64,000 nucleotides of DNA, taken from Streptomyces sp. TP-A0356 (lineage in GTDB: Bacteria > Actinomycetota > Actinomycetes > Streptomycetales > Streptomycetaceae). The stretch covers positions 372,001 to 436,000 of the forward strand of contig NZ_BBZJ01000014.1 of the NCBI RefSeq assembly GCF_001417775.1, in the 5' to 3' direction. Numbering within the stretch: position 1 is the stretch's first letter; each line of letters starts with the position of its first letter. Below, one piece after another: positions 1 to 7,308 of this stretch. The notes under the pieces are model-generated. The model ran no database searches and had not been told where the DNA came from. It saw only the letters and a program-made list of their open reading frames with translations. A program made the position numbers and the translations under genes.

Positions 1-185
1 AGGTGACGGTCCGCGGCGACCGACACCAGACCGTCGCGCTCCATCCGCGCCACCGTCTGGCTGACCGTCGGACCGCTCTGGTCGAGCCGCTCGGCGATGC
101 GGGCACGCATGGGGACCACACCTTCCTCCTCCAGCTCGAGGATGGTGCGGAGATACATCTCCGTGGTGTCGATCAGTCCGGACAT
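1..185 (-). CDS. DtxR/IdeR-family iron-dependent repressor, N-terminal part
   Basis: The reading frame starts at an ATG at 185 on the minus strand and runs off the left edge after about 61 codons. The visible protein begins [20 protein letters not shown] and continues with [20 protein letters not shown], which is the winged-helix DNA-binding domain of DtxR/IdeR repressors (helix-turn-helix around residues 25-50). Family members bind Fe2+ through later domains, not visible here, and repress siderophore and iron-uptake genes. From memory, the Streptomyces homologue at this position is the DmdR/DesR-type iron repressor. A divergent SIS gene starts 276 bases away. The family call is firm; the exact paralogue is not. 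Confidence 0.9.
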   Translation of the reverse strand, partial: MSGLIDTTEMYLRTILELEEEGVVPMRARIAERLDQSGPTVSQTVARMERDGLVSVAADRH

Positions 186-460
186 ACGTGCCCCTCGATG
201 ATGATCTGCCGGAGGCTCGACGGCTCACCGGCCTGTGCGCTGGCCCTGCATTCAATTCTGACGCATCCCACTGACAACCGTGCCGCGGCGATGAAACCAC
301 GGAGTCACGGGAGAAGGGGCGGTCGTATTGACATGTCGCTGGTCCAGACCGCAACGTGATCCGCGACACGGGCCGTCACGGACGCCGGCGCGTGATCGGT
401 GCGCTGTGTGGTCGTCGTCCGTCGGGAACCAGACACCGAGACTTCGAAGGGGCGTCGCCG

Positions 461-1249
461 ATGAGCGAGCAGCCGAAGGGCGGGGAGCCACGGGCCGCAG
501 GCGAACTGGCCGGACGGTTCTTCGACGCGGCGATCGGGCTGCTGCGACGGGTGCGCGACGAGGACGCGGAACCGATCGCGGCGGCCGGCACCCTGATCGC
601 GGACACCGTCGCCGCGGGCGGCCGGCTGTTCGCCTTCGGGGCCGGGCACTCCTCGCTGGCCGCACAGGACCTCGTCTACCGCGCCGGCGGCCTCGCCCTG
701 ATGAACCTCCTCGCGGTCCCCGGCGTCGTCGGCGTCGACGTCATGCCGGCCACGCTCGGCTCCGCACTGGAGCGGGTCGACGGACTGGCGAGCGCGGTCC
801 TCGACTCCAGCCCGGTGCGGGCGGGCGACCTCCTCGTGATCATCTCCCTGTCCGGCCGCAACGCGCTCCCGGTGGAAATGGCGATCAACGCCCGCGCGCT
901 CGGCGTCAAGGTCATCGGGGTGACCTCGGTGGCGTACGCCTCCGAGACGAAATCACGGCATGCCACCGGTACGTACCTCAAGGACCACTGCGACATCGTC
1001 CTCGACTCGAAGATCGCGGTGGGTGACGCGGAGCTCACCCTCGACACCATCCCGGCCCCCTTCGCCCCCGCCTCCACCGTCGTCACCACCGCCCTGCTCC
1101 AGGCGGTCATGGCCACGGCCGCCGGTGCCCTCGCGGACCGCGGCATCGAACCGCCCCTGCTCCGCTCGGGCAACGTCGACGGCGGCCACGAGTGGAACGG
1201 CCGGGTGCTGCGGGAGTACGGCGACCGGATCTTCTACCGGCATGCTTAG
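461..1249 (+). CDS. SIS-domain phosphosugar-binding protein (UPF0309 type)
   Basis: 262 aa from the ATG at 461, preceded by GAAGG about 10 bases upstream; the open frame extends further upstream (356) but without a ribosome site. One SIS domain: FGAGHSS at residues 59-65 and SLSGRN at 129-134 are the sugar-phosphate binding loops, and the C-terminus has a conserved SGNVDGGHEWN stretch. The fold is that of MurQ and GmhA, so a phosphosugar isomerase, etherase or sensor role is likely, but the substrate is unknown. I recall homologues classed as UPF0309. It is divergent from the iron repressor and convergent with the PAS gene. A true MurQ lies at the other end of this window, so this one probably has a different substrate. 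Confidence 0.88.
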   Translation: MSEQPKGGEPRAAGELAGRFFDAAIGLLRRVRDEDAEPIAAAGTLIADTVAAGGRLFAFGAGHSSLAAQDLVYRAGGLALMNLLAVPGVVGVDVMPATLGSALERVDGLASAVLDSSPVRAGDLLVIISLSGRNALPVEMAINARALGVKVIGVTSVAYASETKSRHATGTYLKDHCDIVLDSKIAVGDAELTLDTIPAPFAPASTVVTTALLQAVMATAAGALADRGIEPPLLRSGNVDGGHEWNGRVLREYGDRIFYRHA

Positions 1250-1301
1250 GGATCCTTGCACCATGCCCGCCCGGGTCGCTCATAGTGCAAGGACCCCTTA
1301 G
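1245..1301. terminator. Bidirectional hairpin terminator holding both stop codons
   Basis: Arms at 1245-1261 and 1285-1301 pair almost perfectly (one mismatch over 17 bases) around a 23-base loop. The left arm contains the TAG of the SIS gene (1247-1249) and the right arm contains the TAA of the minus-strand PAS gene (1298-1300). The two convergent genes share one terminator that overlaps both coding ends. Confidence 0.85.
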
Positions 1302-2689
1302 AGCTCCGACCCCCGGTCCACCACATCGGCCAGGTCCAGCGCCGCCGCGATCCGCACCGCCACGTCCTCCGCGTACACGGCGTCGGCCCGCTCGAACCGG
1401 CTGCGTCCGGCTCCCCGCAGAAACGTCACCACGCCCAGCGTCCGGCCCCGGCTGCGCAGCACCGCGCACAGCGCGTGCACCGCGTCCGCGGGCCACTGCC
1501 GGGCGAGCGCCCACTCACGCGCGCGCTCCGGACCGACATCGCCCGCGCCGGCCCGCACCGACCCCGAGCGCTGCACGCACTGCACGGCCGGATGCCCCTC
1601 GCCGTACCGCACGGGCAGCCCCGCCTTCCCGGCCAGGACGCTCGGCCCGGGCGCACCGGACGGCGTCTCGGCGGCCCGCACCAGCCGTACCGGCCCCTCC
1701 CCGTCCTCCACCGAACCGCCCGCCACCCGGTCGATCAGCGCGTGATCCGCGAACCCCGCGAGCGCGAAGTCCAGATGCACGGTGGCCGCCTCCCCCGGCT
1801 CCTCGCACTCGGCGGCCGCCCGCGCGGCCCGATGCAGCTGATTGGAGCGGAAGCGCAGCAGCGCGGCCTCCTGCTCGGTCTGCTTGGCCTCGGTCACGTC
1901 CTGGAACAGCCACCCGACACCCAGCGGAACCGGCTCCTCCGCCAGCGGGGAGGACAGCCGCACGAAGCCACTGCGCCAGCACCGCCGCTTCTCGCCCTCC
2001 GCAGTCCGCACACTCACCCACATCTCGGCGGGAGCGGGCGGGGCACCCTCGGCGAGCACATGGGTCAACGCGCTCTCCAGTTCCTCGACCCCCTGGGACA
2101 GCAGGTCCCCGAGGGGCCGCCCGAGCACGGCCGTCCGTCCGGTGCCCAGCGCGCGGGCCGCATGAGCGTTGACGACGGCGGGCCGCAGATCCGCGTCGAC
2201 GAGCACGACACCCCAGCTCGCGTCCTCGAACAGCGCCTCGCTCAACGCGATCGACCGCTCCAGATCGATCTGCGCATGGACCTCGCTGAAGGCGCAGTAC
2301 ATCCCGGCGGCCTTCCCCTCCGGCCCCCGCACGGCCGCGGACTGGGTCCGCACCAGCACCCGCCCGCCGTCCTTGGTGAGCAGCGCGAACTCGTGCACCT
2401 GCCGCCCCGGGGCCTCCCTCGCGGACATCAGCCACGCCTCGACCTCCGCGGCGTCGGCGGCCCGCACCGCCCACCCCGCGAAGCCGCGCCGTCCCACGGC
2501 CTCGGCCGCGGACCACCCCAGAATCCGCTCGGCCTCCCGGTTCCAATGGGTCACGACCCCGTCGGCGTCGAAGGCGCACAGAGCCGCGTCCATCCCGTCG
2601 AGGAGGGCGGCGAGAAGATCCGAACCGTCCCGCTCGGGCTCGCCCGGCCCCAGCTCGTCCGTGGTCCCACTACGCCGGGAAGCACTCAC
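1298..2689 (-). CDS. PAS-PAS-GAF sensory protein without a visible output domain
   Basis: 463 aa from a GTG at 2689 preceded by AGGGGG five bases upstream; an ATG at 2773 would add 28 residues of poor quality. Residues about 25-135 form a PAS domain (AALCAFDADGVVTHWNREAE), about 150-260 a second PAS (SWGVVLVDADLRPAVVNAHA), and about 290-455 a GAF-like domain ending LGVVTFLRGAGRSRFERADA. Streptomyces proteins of this layout normally carry a C-terminal PP2C (SpoIIE) phosphatase or a kinase. Here the protein stops right after the GAF helix, so it may act as a stand-alone sensor or partner protein. The gene stands alone, with its own terminator downstream. Confidence 0.82.
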   Translation of the reverse strand: MSASRRSGTTDELGPGEPERDGSDLLAALLDGMDAALCAFDADGVVTHWNREAERILGWSAAEAVGRRGFAGWAVRAADAAEVEAWLMSAREAPGRQVHEFALLTKDGGRVLVRTQSAAVRGPEGKAAGMYCAFSEVHAQIDLERSIALSEALFEDASWGVVLVDADLRPAVVNAHAARALGTGRTAVLGRPLGDLLSQGVEELESALTHVLAEGAPPAPAEMWVSVRTAEGEKRRCWRSGFVRLSSPLAEEPVPLGVGWLFQDVTEAKQTEQEAALLRFRSNQLHRAARAAAECEEPGEAATVHLDFALAGFADHALIDRVAGGSVEDGEGPVRLVRAAETPSGAPGPSVLAGKAGLPVRYGEGHPAVQCVQRSGSVRAGAGDVGPERAREWALARQWPADAVHALCAVLRSRGRTLGVVTFLRGAGRSRFERADAVYAEDVAVRIAAALDLADVVDRGSEL

Positions 2690-2900
2690 CTGAACCCCCT
2701 GCAGGCTGCTGCGTCCGCTCGTACGGCGCGTTTGCTCACTGCATTCATTCAACTCGAACGTGACCCAGCACACATCTGCTTCCCAAAAGATGGGACGAAT
2801 TCACCGCACCCGGATTTCCGGCCCTCCCGACTGCGGGGCCCGGACGGAATCCGCGTCTCGACGTCTCACGAAACGCGCCTGGACGTCTCGCGAAAACCGG

Positions 2901-2929
2901 TTGATCCCGGCACGGCCGGTTCTTAGGGT
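2901..2929 (+). promoter_or_regulatory. Vegetative-type promoter for the putative small RNA
   Basis: TTGATC at 2901-2906, a 17-base spacer, then TAGGGT at 2924-2929. This is an excellent match to the Streptomyces major sigma factor consensus (TTGACr-N17-TAgrrT). It points rightwards into a region without a plus-strand protein gene, between two minus-strand genes. Transcription would start near 2936. Confidence 0.65.
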
Positions 2930-2935
2930 GGTGAC

Positions 2936-3158
2936 ACTTCGGAAGGGAGGTGGTTCGGCAGATGTATGCAGACCGGACGGAAGAGGTGGCCGCGGGCTAG
3001 TGGCCCGTCACCACACCAAGTGCGGTGCCGGACCAGCGCGTGTGAGATGCGTGCAGCCGGCCTAATCCAACGCAGTCACCCGACCCGCGAGCTCGCCGGT
3101 ACGTCCGGCCGGCTTCTCCGCCGTCAGGCGGGGGACCTGAGCTCGCGGGTCGTCTGCG
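2936..3158 (+). ncRNA. Candidate small RNA or short-ORF transcript between pdxH and the PAS gene
   Basis: Between the good promoter at 2901-2929 and the large hairpin ending at 3158 lie about 220 bases with no normal gene. Inside is a GGGAGG at 2945-2950 followed 11 bases later by a 12-codon frame (2962-3000, MYADRTEEVAAG). Its TAG stop sits in the loop of a small hairpin (GCGGGC at 2992-2997, GCCCGT at 3003-3008). The layout suggests either an independent sRNA or a dual RNA with a micro-ORF. The transcript would be antisense to nothing annotated. This is inference from signals only; I do not recognise a known RNA family. Confidence 0.45.
3071..3158. terminator. Large inverted repeat after pdxH
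   Basis: The arm at 3071-3094 (CGCAG then CCGACCCGCGAGCTC) pairs with 3139-3158 (GAGCTCGCGGGTCG then CTGCG), with a 4-base bulge. The 44-base loop can itself fold. It begins two bases after the pdxH stop codon and would also end the rightward transcript from 2936, so it is probably a bidirectional terminator. Confidence 0.65.
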
Positions 3159-3159
3159 T

Positions 3160-3966
3160 TCAGGGGCTGAGGCGCTCCACCCGCCAGGTGCCGTTCGGCT
3201 CCGCGACGTAGCGGAGGCGGTCGTGGAGGCGGTTGGCGCGGCCCTGCCAGAACTCGACCGTCTGGGGCGCGATACGGAAGCCGCCCCAGTGCGGCGGGAC
3301 GGGGACCTGGGAGCCCTCGGGGTAGCGGGCGCTGAGCTCCGCGTACGCGGCGTCGAGCTCGGCGCGGGAGTAGATGACCGAGGACTGCTCGCTGGCCCAG
3401 GCGCCGAGCTGGGAGCCGTGCGGCCGGGTGCGGAAGTAGGCGGCGGTCTCGTCGCGTCCGGTCCGGCGGGCGGTGCCGGTGACGATCACCTGGCGGGCCA
3501 TGGGGTGCCAGGGGAAGAGCAGCGAGACATAGGGGTTGACCGCCAGGTCCTGGGCCTTGCGGGAGTCGTAGTTGGTGTAGAAGACGAAGCCCTGTTCGTC
3601 GTACTGCTTCAGCAGGACCGTGCGTGAGCTGGGGCGTCCGTCCGCGTCCGCCGTGGAGACGACCATCGCGTTCGGCTCGTAGATCATGCCCTGCACGGCG
3701 GCCTGGGCGGCCTGCTTGAACCAGCGGGCGAACTGGTCCATGGGGTGGGCGGCCAGTGACGACTCGTCGAGCCCCTCGGCGCGGTAGTGCGCCCGCATCT
3801 CGGCGGGGTTGTCGGCCATGTCCTCGAGGGGGCCTTCGGCCGCGTGTTCGACAATGGGTTCGAGGACCGGCTCCTCGGCGGATTCGGCGGAGGGCCGGGC
3901 GGCGGCCTCGGGTCCGTGTTCAGCAGCGGGTTCGGGTGCGGGTTCGTCCGGGAAACGGTCGGTCAC
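3160..3966 (-). CDS. pdxH: Pyridoxine/pyridoxamine 5'-phosphate oxidase
   Basis: FMN-dependent oxidase making pyridoxal 5'-phosphate from PNP or PMP in vitamin B6 salvage. FMN-contacting segments [10 protein letters not shown] (residues 111-120) and [13 protein letters not shown] (129-141) are present, and the C-terminal [11 protein letters not shown] motif is intact. From the GTG at 3966 the protein is 268 aa, against about 215 in the family. The extra 50 N-terminal residues are acidic and low complexity (Glu/Ala/Pro). An internal ATG before [20 protein letters not shown] would give the usual length but has GAGG too close to it. A CAAGAT box six bases before the GTG suggests a leaderless start. 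Function is secure; the start is not. Confidence 0.92.
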   Translation of the reverse strand: MTDRFPDEPAPEPAAEHGPEAAARPSAESAEEPVLEPIVEHAAEGPLEDMADNPAEMRAHYRAEGLDESSLAAHPMDQFARWFKQAAQAAVQGMIYEPNAMVVSTADADGRPSSRTVLLKQYDEQGFVFYTNYDSRKAQDLAVNPYVSLLFPWHPMARQVIVTGTARRTGRDETAAYFRTRPHGSQLGAWASEQSSVIYSRAELDAAYAELSARYPEGSQVPVPPHWGGFRIAPQTVEFWQGRANRLHDRLRYVAEPNGTWRVERLSP

Positions 3967-4301
3967 GCCGTCATCTTGCCGTATGGACCCTGGCCCCCGG
4001 TGGGGGTGTGGTTCATCACTGAGTGGCACTGAGTGCCGCATGCTCTCCCCAACGGTGGCACTCGGGGATATCGTGCTGATGCCGTTCGGTTGGGTGACCG
4101 CCGATCGATCGGGGCATCACCCGGGTGACTGTTTCGGACCGCGAGTCTTCGAGAACGACCGTGAACGACCGTGGAACCGGGGCGGCGAACCCTTCCGACA
4201 GCTGACGTCCGCCGCCTGATTCGGTCCCACCGGGCCCTCGGACGACGGCCGACGGGAACCCACAGACCACATCCGCCGCACACATCACGAGGAGCCGCCT
4301 G
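3967..4301. promoter_or_regulatory. Divergent pdxH / citrate synthase control region
   Basis: 335 bases without a gene. Visible structure: GGCAC-TGA-GTGCC at about 4023-4035 with a further GGCACTC near 4055-4061, and a perfect 10-base tandem repeat GAACGACCGT at 4153-4162 and 4163-4172. These could be regulator sites for either divergent gene. No convincing -35/-10 pair was picked out. A GAGGAG at about 4289 is the ribosome site for the citrate synthase. Confidence 0.35.
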
Positions 4302-5402
4302 ATGTCCGACTTCGTACCCGGGCTCGAAGGAGTCGTCGCGTTCGAGACGGAGATCGCCGAACCGGACAAGGAAGGTGGTGCCCTGCGGTACCGGGGCGTC
4401 GACATCGAGGAACTGGTCGGTCACGTCTCGTTCGGCAACGTCTGGGGGCTGCTCGTCGACGGCGCCTTCAACCCCGGGCTGCCGCCCGCCGAGCCGTTCC
4501 CGATCCCGGTGCACTCCGGCGACATCCGTGTGGACGTGCAGTCGGCACTCGCCATGCTGGCCCCGGTGTGGGGGCTGAAACCGCTCCTCGACATCGACGC
4601 CGAGCAGGCCCGCGACGACCTGGCCCGCGCCGCCGTCATGGCGCTGTCGTACGTCGCCCAGTCGGCCCGCGGCCAGGGCCTGCCGATGGTGCCGCAGCGC
4701 GAGATCGACAAGGCGCACTCCGTCGTGGAGCGGTTCATGATCCGCTGGCGGGGCGAGCCGGACCCGAAGCACGTCGCGGCCGTCGACGCCTACTGGACGT
4801 CGGCCGCCGAGCACGGCATGAACGCCTCCACGTTCACGGCGCGGGTCATCGCGTCCACGGGCGCGGACGTGGCCGCCGCGCTGTCGGGTGCGGTGGGTGC
4901 CATGTCCGGGCCGCTGCACGGCGGTGCTCCGTCCCGTGTCCTCGGCATGATCGAGGAGATCGAGCGCACCGGTGACGCGGAGGCGTACGTCAAGCATGCG
5001 CTCGACAGGGGCGAGCGGCTGATGGGCTTCGGCCACCGGGTGTACCGCGCGGAGGACCCGCGGGCGCGTGTGCTGCGCCGTACGGCCCGTGAGCTGGGGG
5101 CCCCGCGCTTCGAGATCGCGGAGGCGCTGGAGAAGGCGGCTCTGGAGGAGCTGCACAACCGCCGCCCCGACCGCGTCCTCGCCACGAACGTGGAGTTCTG
5201 GGCGGCGATCATGCTGGACTTCGCCGAGGTACCGGCGCACATGTTCACGTCGATGTTCACGTGTGCCCGTACGGCCGGCTGGTCCGCGCACATCCTGGAG
5301 CAGAAGCGCACGGGCCGGCTGGTGCGCCCGTCGGCGCGCTATGTGGGTCCGGGTCCGCGCAGCCCCCAGGAGATCGAGGGGTACGCGGACATCGCGCACT
5401 GA
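4302..5402 (+). CDS. Citrate synthase-family enzyme (second paralogue)
   Basis: 366 aa, ATG at 4302 after GAGGAG. It shows the citrate synthase core: AEHGMNAS with His171, GPLHGGAPS with His206, and MGFGHRVYR (residues 241-249). The first two histidines match the catalytic pair for oxaloacetate and acetyl-CoA. The usual catalytic Asp motif (NVDFYSG) reads NVEFWAA here, so the base would be Glu298. I recall the same substitution in Streptomyces paralogues annotated citrate synthase 2, but this is not checked. The protein is shorter than type I enzymes (about 430 aa). Citrate or 2-methylcitrate synthesis is likely; substrate preference cannot be told. It is convergent with the oxygenase gene across a strong hairpin. 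Confidence 0.88.
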   Translation: MSDFVPGLEGVVAFETEIAEPDKEGGALRYRGVDIEELVGHVSFGNVWGLLVDGAFNPGLPPAEPFPIPVHSGDIRVDVQSALAMLAPVWGLKPLLDIDAEQARDDLARAAVMALSYVAQSARGQGLPMVPQREIDKAHSVVERFMIRWRGEPDPKHVAAVDAYWTSAAEHGMNASTFTARVIASTGADVAAALSGAVGAMSGPLHGGAPSRVLGMIEEIERTGDAEAYVKHALDRGERLMGFGHRVYRAEDPRARVLRRTARELGAPRFEIAEALEKAALEELHNRRPDRVLATNVEFWAAIMLDFAEVPAHMFTSMFTCARTAGWSAHILEQKRTGRLVRPSARYVGPGPRSPQEIEGYADIAH

Positions 5403-5414
5403 TCCATGACGGTG

Positions 5415-5452
5415 CTCCCGCGCGGGCGCCGGGTCGCGGGCCCGCGCGGGAG
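5415..5452. terminator. Bidirectional hairpin terminator
   Basis: Perfect 13-base arms, CTCCCGCGCGGGC at 5415-5427 and GCCCGCGCGGGAG at 5440-5452, with a 12-base loop. It lies in the 55-base gap between the convergent citrate synthase and oxygenase genes. Confidence 0.85.
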
Positions 5453-5457
5453 TGCGT

Positions 5458-6474
5458 TCACGCCGCGGTGAGCAGCTGGGCGTGGTGGCGCTCGGCGACC
5501 AGCGGATGGGCGCGCAGCTTGCCCTTCAGCTCGTTGAAGCCGTACTCGGCGAACAGCGGGTTGGCCGGGTCGTCGGTGATGCCGGGTGCGGTGGCGGCGT
5601 GCGGGAAGGGCAGCGGTTCGACGCGGGCGTCCAGGCGCGGGTTGTAGAAGAACGGGACGGAGAACCGCTCGGTGGCGCCGGGCGGGGAGACTACACGGTG
5701 GTTGGTGGCCAGGAGATAGCCGTTGGTGGCGACCTCCAGCAGCTCGCCGAGGTTGACCACGAAGGCCCCTTCCAGCGGCGGTACGTCGTGGAAGAGTCCG
5801 TCCTCGCGCTGCACCTGGAGTCCGCCGACCTGGTCCTGGAGCAGCAGGGTCAGGAAGCCGTAGTCCTTGTGCGCGCCGACGCCCTGGTCCGCGCCGTCGC
5901 CGGGGCTGCCCGGGTAGCGCACGAGCTTGAGGTGGGGGTGGGCGTGCTCGCCGAAGACCGGGTCGTAGAAGCCGGCGGGTGCGCCGATCGCGGTGAGCAG
6001 CTCGTGCAGCAGCCGCCGGGCGACCGCGCTGAGCCGGTCGATCCAGGCCAGCGCGGCGGTGCGCAGCTCGGGGAGGGCGGCGGGCCACTGGTTGGGGCCT
6101 TCCAGCCACCAGTAGGCGGGCTCGCCCCGGCCGGGTGCGCGGGCGGGCCGCTCGGCCCCTATGTCCAGCTGGTCGCGCCAGTCGCGGGCGCCGCCGGTGC
6201 GCTCGTCGCCGGTGCGTGTGTAGCCGCGGAAGTGGGGCGAGTTGATGTTGTCGAGGGCGCGGCGGTCGGCCTCGGGGAGTGCGAAGAAGGCGTGCATAGC
6301 GCCGAGGAGGGCGTCCGTCTCGGCCCGGGTGACGCCGTGCCCGACGAGCTGGAAGAAGCCCACGTCGTGGGCGGCGCTGTGGAGCTGGGCGTGGAGCAGC
6401 GCCCGGGCCTGGGGGCCCCGGTCGGCCGCGGAGAGGTCGATGATCGGGAGTTGGTCGTACGACGGGTTCGTCAT
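5458..6474 (-). CDS. Isopenicillin N synthase-like 2-oxoglutarate/Fe(II) oxygenase
   Basis: 338 aa from the ATG at 6474; the frame stays open upstream to 6543 but that part is low complexity. The N-terminal DIOX_N segment reads LPIIDLSAADRG. The double-stranded beta-helix carries the iron ligands HKD (His202, Asp204) and His259 in TNHRVVSP, and the 2-oxoglutarate contact RFS (Arg270, Ser272). Homologues include IPNS, gibberellin and flavonoid oxygenases and many uncharacterised bacterial enzymes, so the substrate is unknown. No biosynthetic partners are adjacent. A short leader-peptide frame lies 90 bases upstream, suggesting attenuation control. Confidence 0.88.
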   Translation of the reverse strand: MTNPSYDQLPIIDLSAADRGPQARALLHAQLHSAAHDVGFFQLVGHGVTRAETDALLGAMHAFFALPEADRRALDNINSPHFRGYTRTGDERTGGARDWRDQLDIGAERPARAPGRGEPAYWWLEGPNQWPAALPELRTAALAWIDRLSAVARRLLHELLTAIGAPAGFYDPVFGEHAHPHLKLVRYPGSPGDGADQGVGAHKDYGFLTLLLQDQVGGLQVQREDGLFHDVPPLEGAFVVNLGELLEVATNGYLLATNHRVVSPPGATERFSVPFFYNPRLDARVEPLPFPHAATAPGITDDPANPLFAEYGFNELKGKLRAHPLVAERHHAQLLTAA

Positions 6475-6564
6475 GGGATGCGTCCGCAGGGTGTACGGGG
6501 GCACGGGCGGCCGCCGAGGGTGGGGCGGCGCCCCGGGTGCCACGGGAAGGAAGAGGGGGCTGGG

Positions 6565-6642
6565 TCAGGCGGAGTGCCGACAGCCCATGCTCGTGACGCG
6601 CACGTAGTCCACGTGCCTGCGGCGTACGAGCATCGGAAGCAT
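6565..6642 (-). CDS. 25-residue leader peptide upstream of the oxygenase
   Basis: ATG at 6642 to TGA at 6565: MLPMLVRRRHVDYVRVTSMG then CRHSA. The RRxHVD...RVTS..CR pattern matches a class of short actinobacterial leader peptides that I recall ahead of metabolic genes. A TACCCT box ends six bases before the ATG, which fits a leaderless transcript. It lies 90 bases upstream of the oxygenase start on the same strand, so ribosome stalling in the Arg/His or Cys codons could control that gene. The match is by eye and from memory. Confidence 0.6.
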   Translation of the reverse strand: MLPMLVRRRHVDYVRVTSMGCRHSA

Positions 6643-6708
6643 GGGGCAAGGGTACTGCCCGGCGCCCGGTGCGGATGTCCTGGCCGCTGGTGAGGTCCGC
6701 AACGCCCC

Positions 6709-7308
6709 TCAGCCCAGCGCGTCCTCCAGCAGGGCCGCCCACTGGGTCACCACCCGCTCCCGGCGGCCCGTGTCGTCGGTGAGGAGGTTCGCGAGGCCCA
6801 GGCCGCGGGCCATGTCGAGCAGGCCCTGGACGGTCTCGCGGACGCCGGGCCGGGACTCGTCGGCGCCGAGCAGGTCGACGGCGATGCGGTGGGTCTCGCG
6901 GCCGACGCGCCCCTCCAGTTCCGTGACGCGCGGGCGCAGTTGCTCCTCGTTCGAGGCGGCGACCCACAGGTGCAGGGCCGCCCGGAACAGCGGGCCGGTG
7001 TAGAGGTCGACGAGGGCCGCGACCACCGCACGGCGGTCGGCGGCGCCCTGGGGGAACAGCGCCCGTAGGGCCGTGGAGCGCTCCTCGGCGACGTACTCGA
7101 CGGCCGCGGTGAACAGGTCCTCGCGGGTGGGGAAGTGGTGCTGGGCGGCGCCCCGGGAGACGCCGGCGCGTTCGGCGACGACGGAGACCGTGGAGCCGGC
7201 CCAGCCGTGTTCGGCGAGGCAGGCCACGGCGGCTTCCAGGAGCCGTTGCCGGGTCGCTCGGCTGCGGTCCTGCTTGGGTACGCGTTCGACCGTGCTCACA
7301 CCACCCAT
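6709..7308 (-). CDS. TetR-family transcriptional regulator, last gene of the acyl-CoA operon
   Basis: 199 aa. The N-terminal helix-turn-helix reads AAVACLAEHGWAGSTVSVVA then ERAGVSRGAAQHHFPTREDL (residues about 25-65), typical of TetR. The C-terminal half is a ligand-binding helical domain. ATG at 7308 overlaps the crotonase gene; an alternative GTG at 7299 would give a 4-base GTGA overlap. As the last gene of an operon for acyl-CoA breakdown it most likely represses that operon and is released by a CoA thioester, acting at the dyad 16926-16937. That is inference from position. Confidence 0.88.
   Translation of the reverse strand: MGGVSTVERVPKQDRSRATRQRLLEAAVACLAEHGWAGSTVSVVAERAGVSRGAAQHHFPTREDLFTAAVEYVAEERSTALRALFPQGAADRRAVVAALVDLYTGPLFRAALHLWVAASNEEQLRPRVTELEGRVGRETHRIAVDLLGADESRPGVRETVQGLLDMARGLGLANLLTDDTGRRERVVTQWAALLEDALG

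Noticed and set aside
2928..3014. GTGGTGAC/GTCACCAC stem closing the small-RNA region
   Set aside because: The left arm lies at or before the predicted transcription start, so it would not be in the RNA; kept only as a chance dyad.
2760..3065. 101-codon plus-strand frame covering the small-RNA promoter
   Set aside because: It runs through the promoter region with no ribosome site; the short 12-codon frame fits the signals better.
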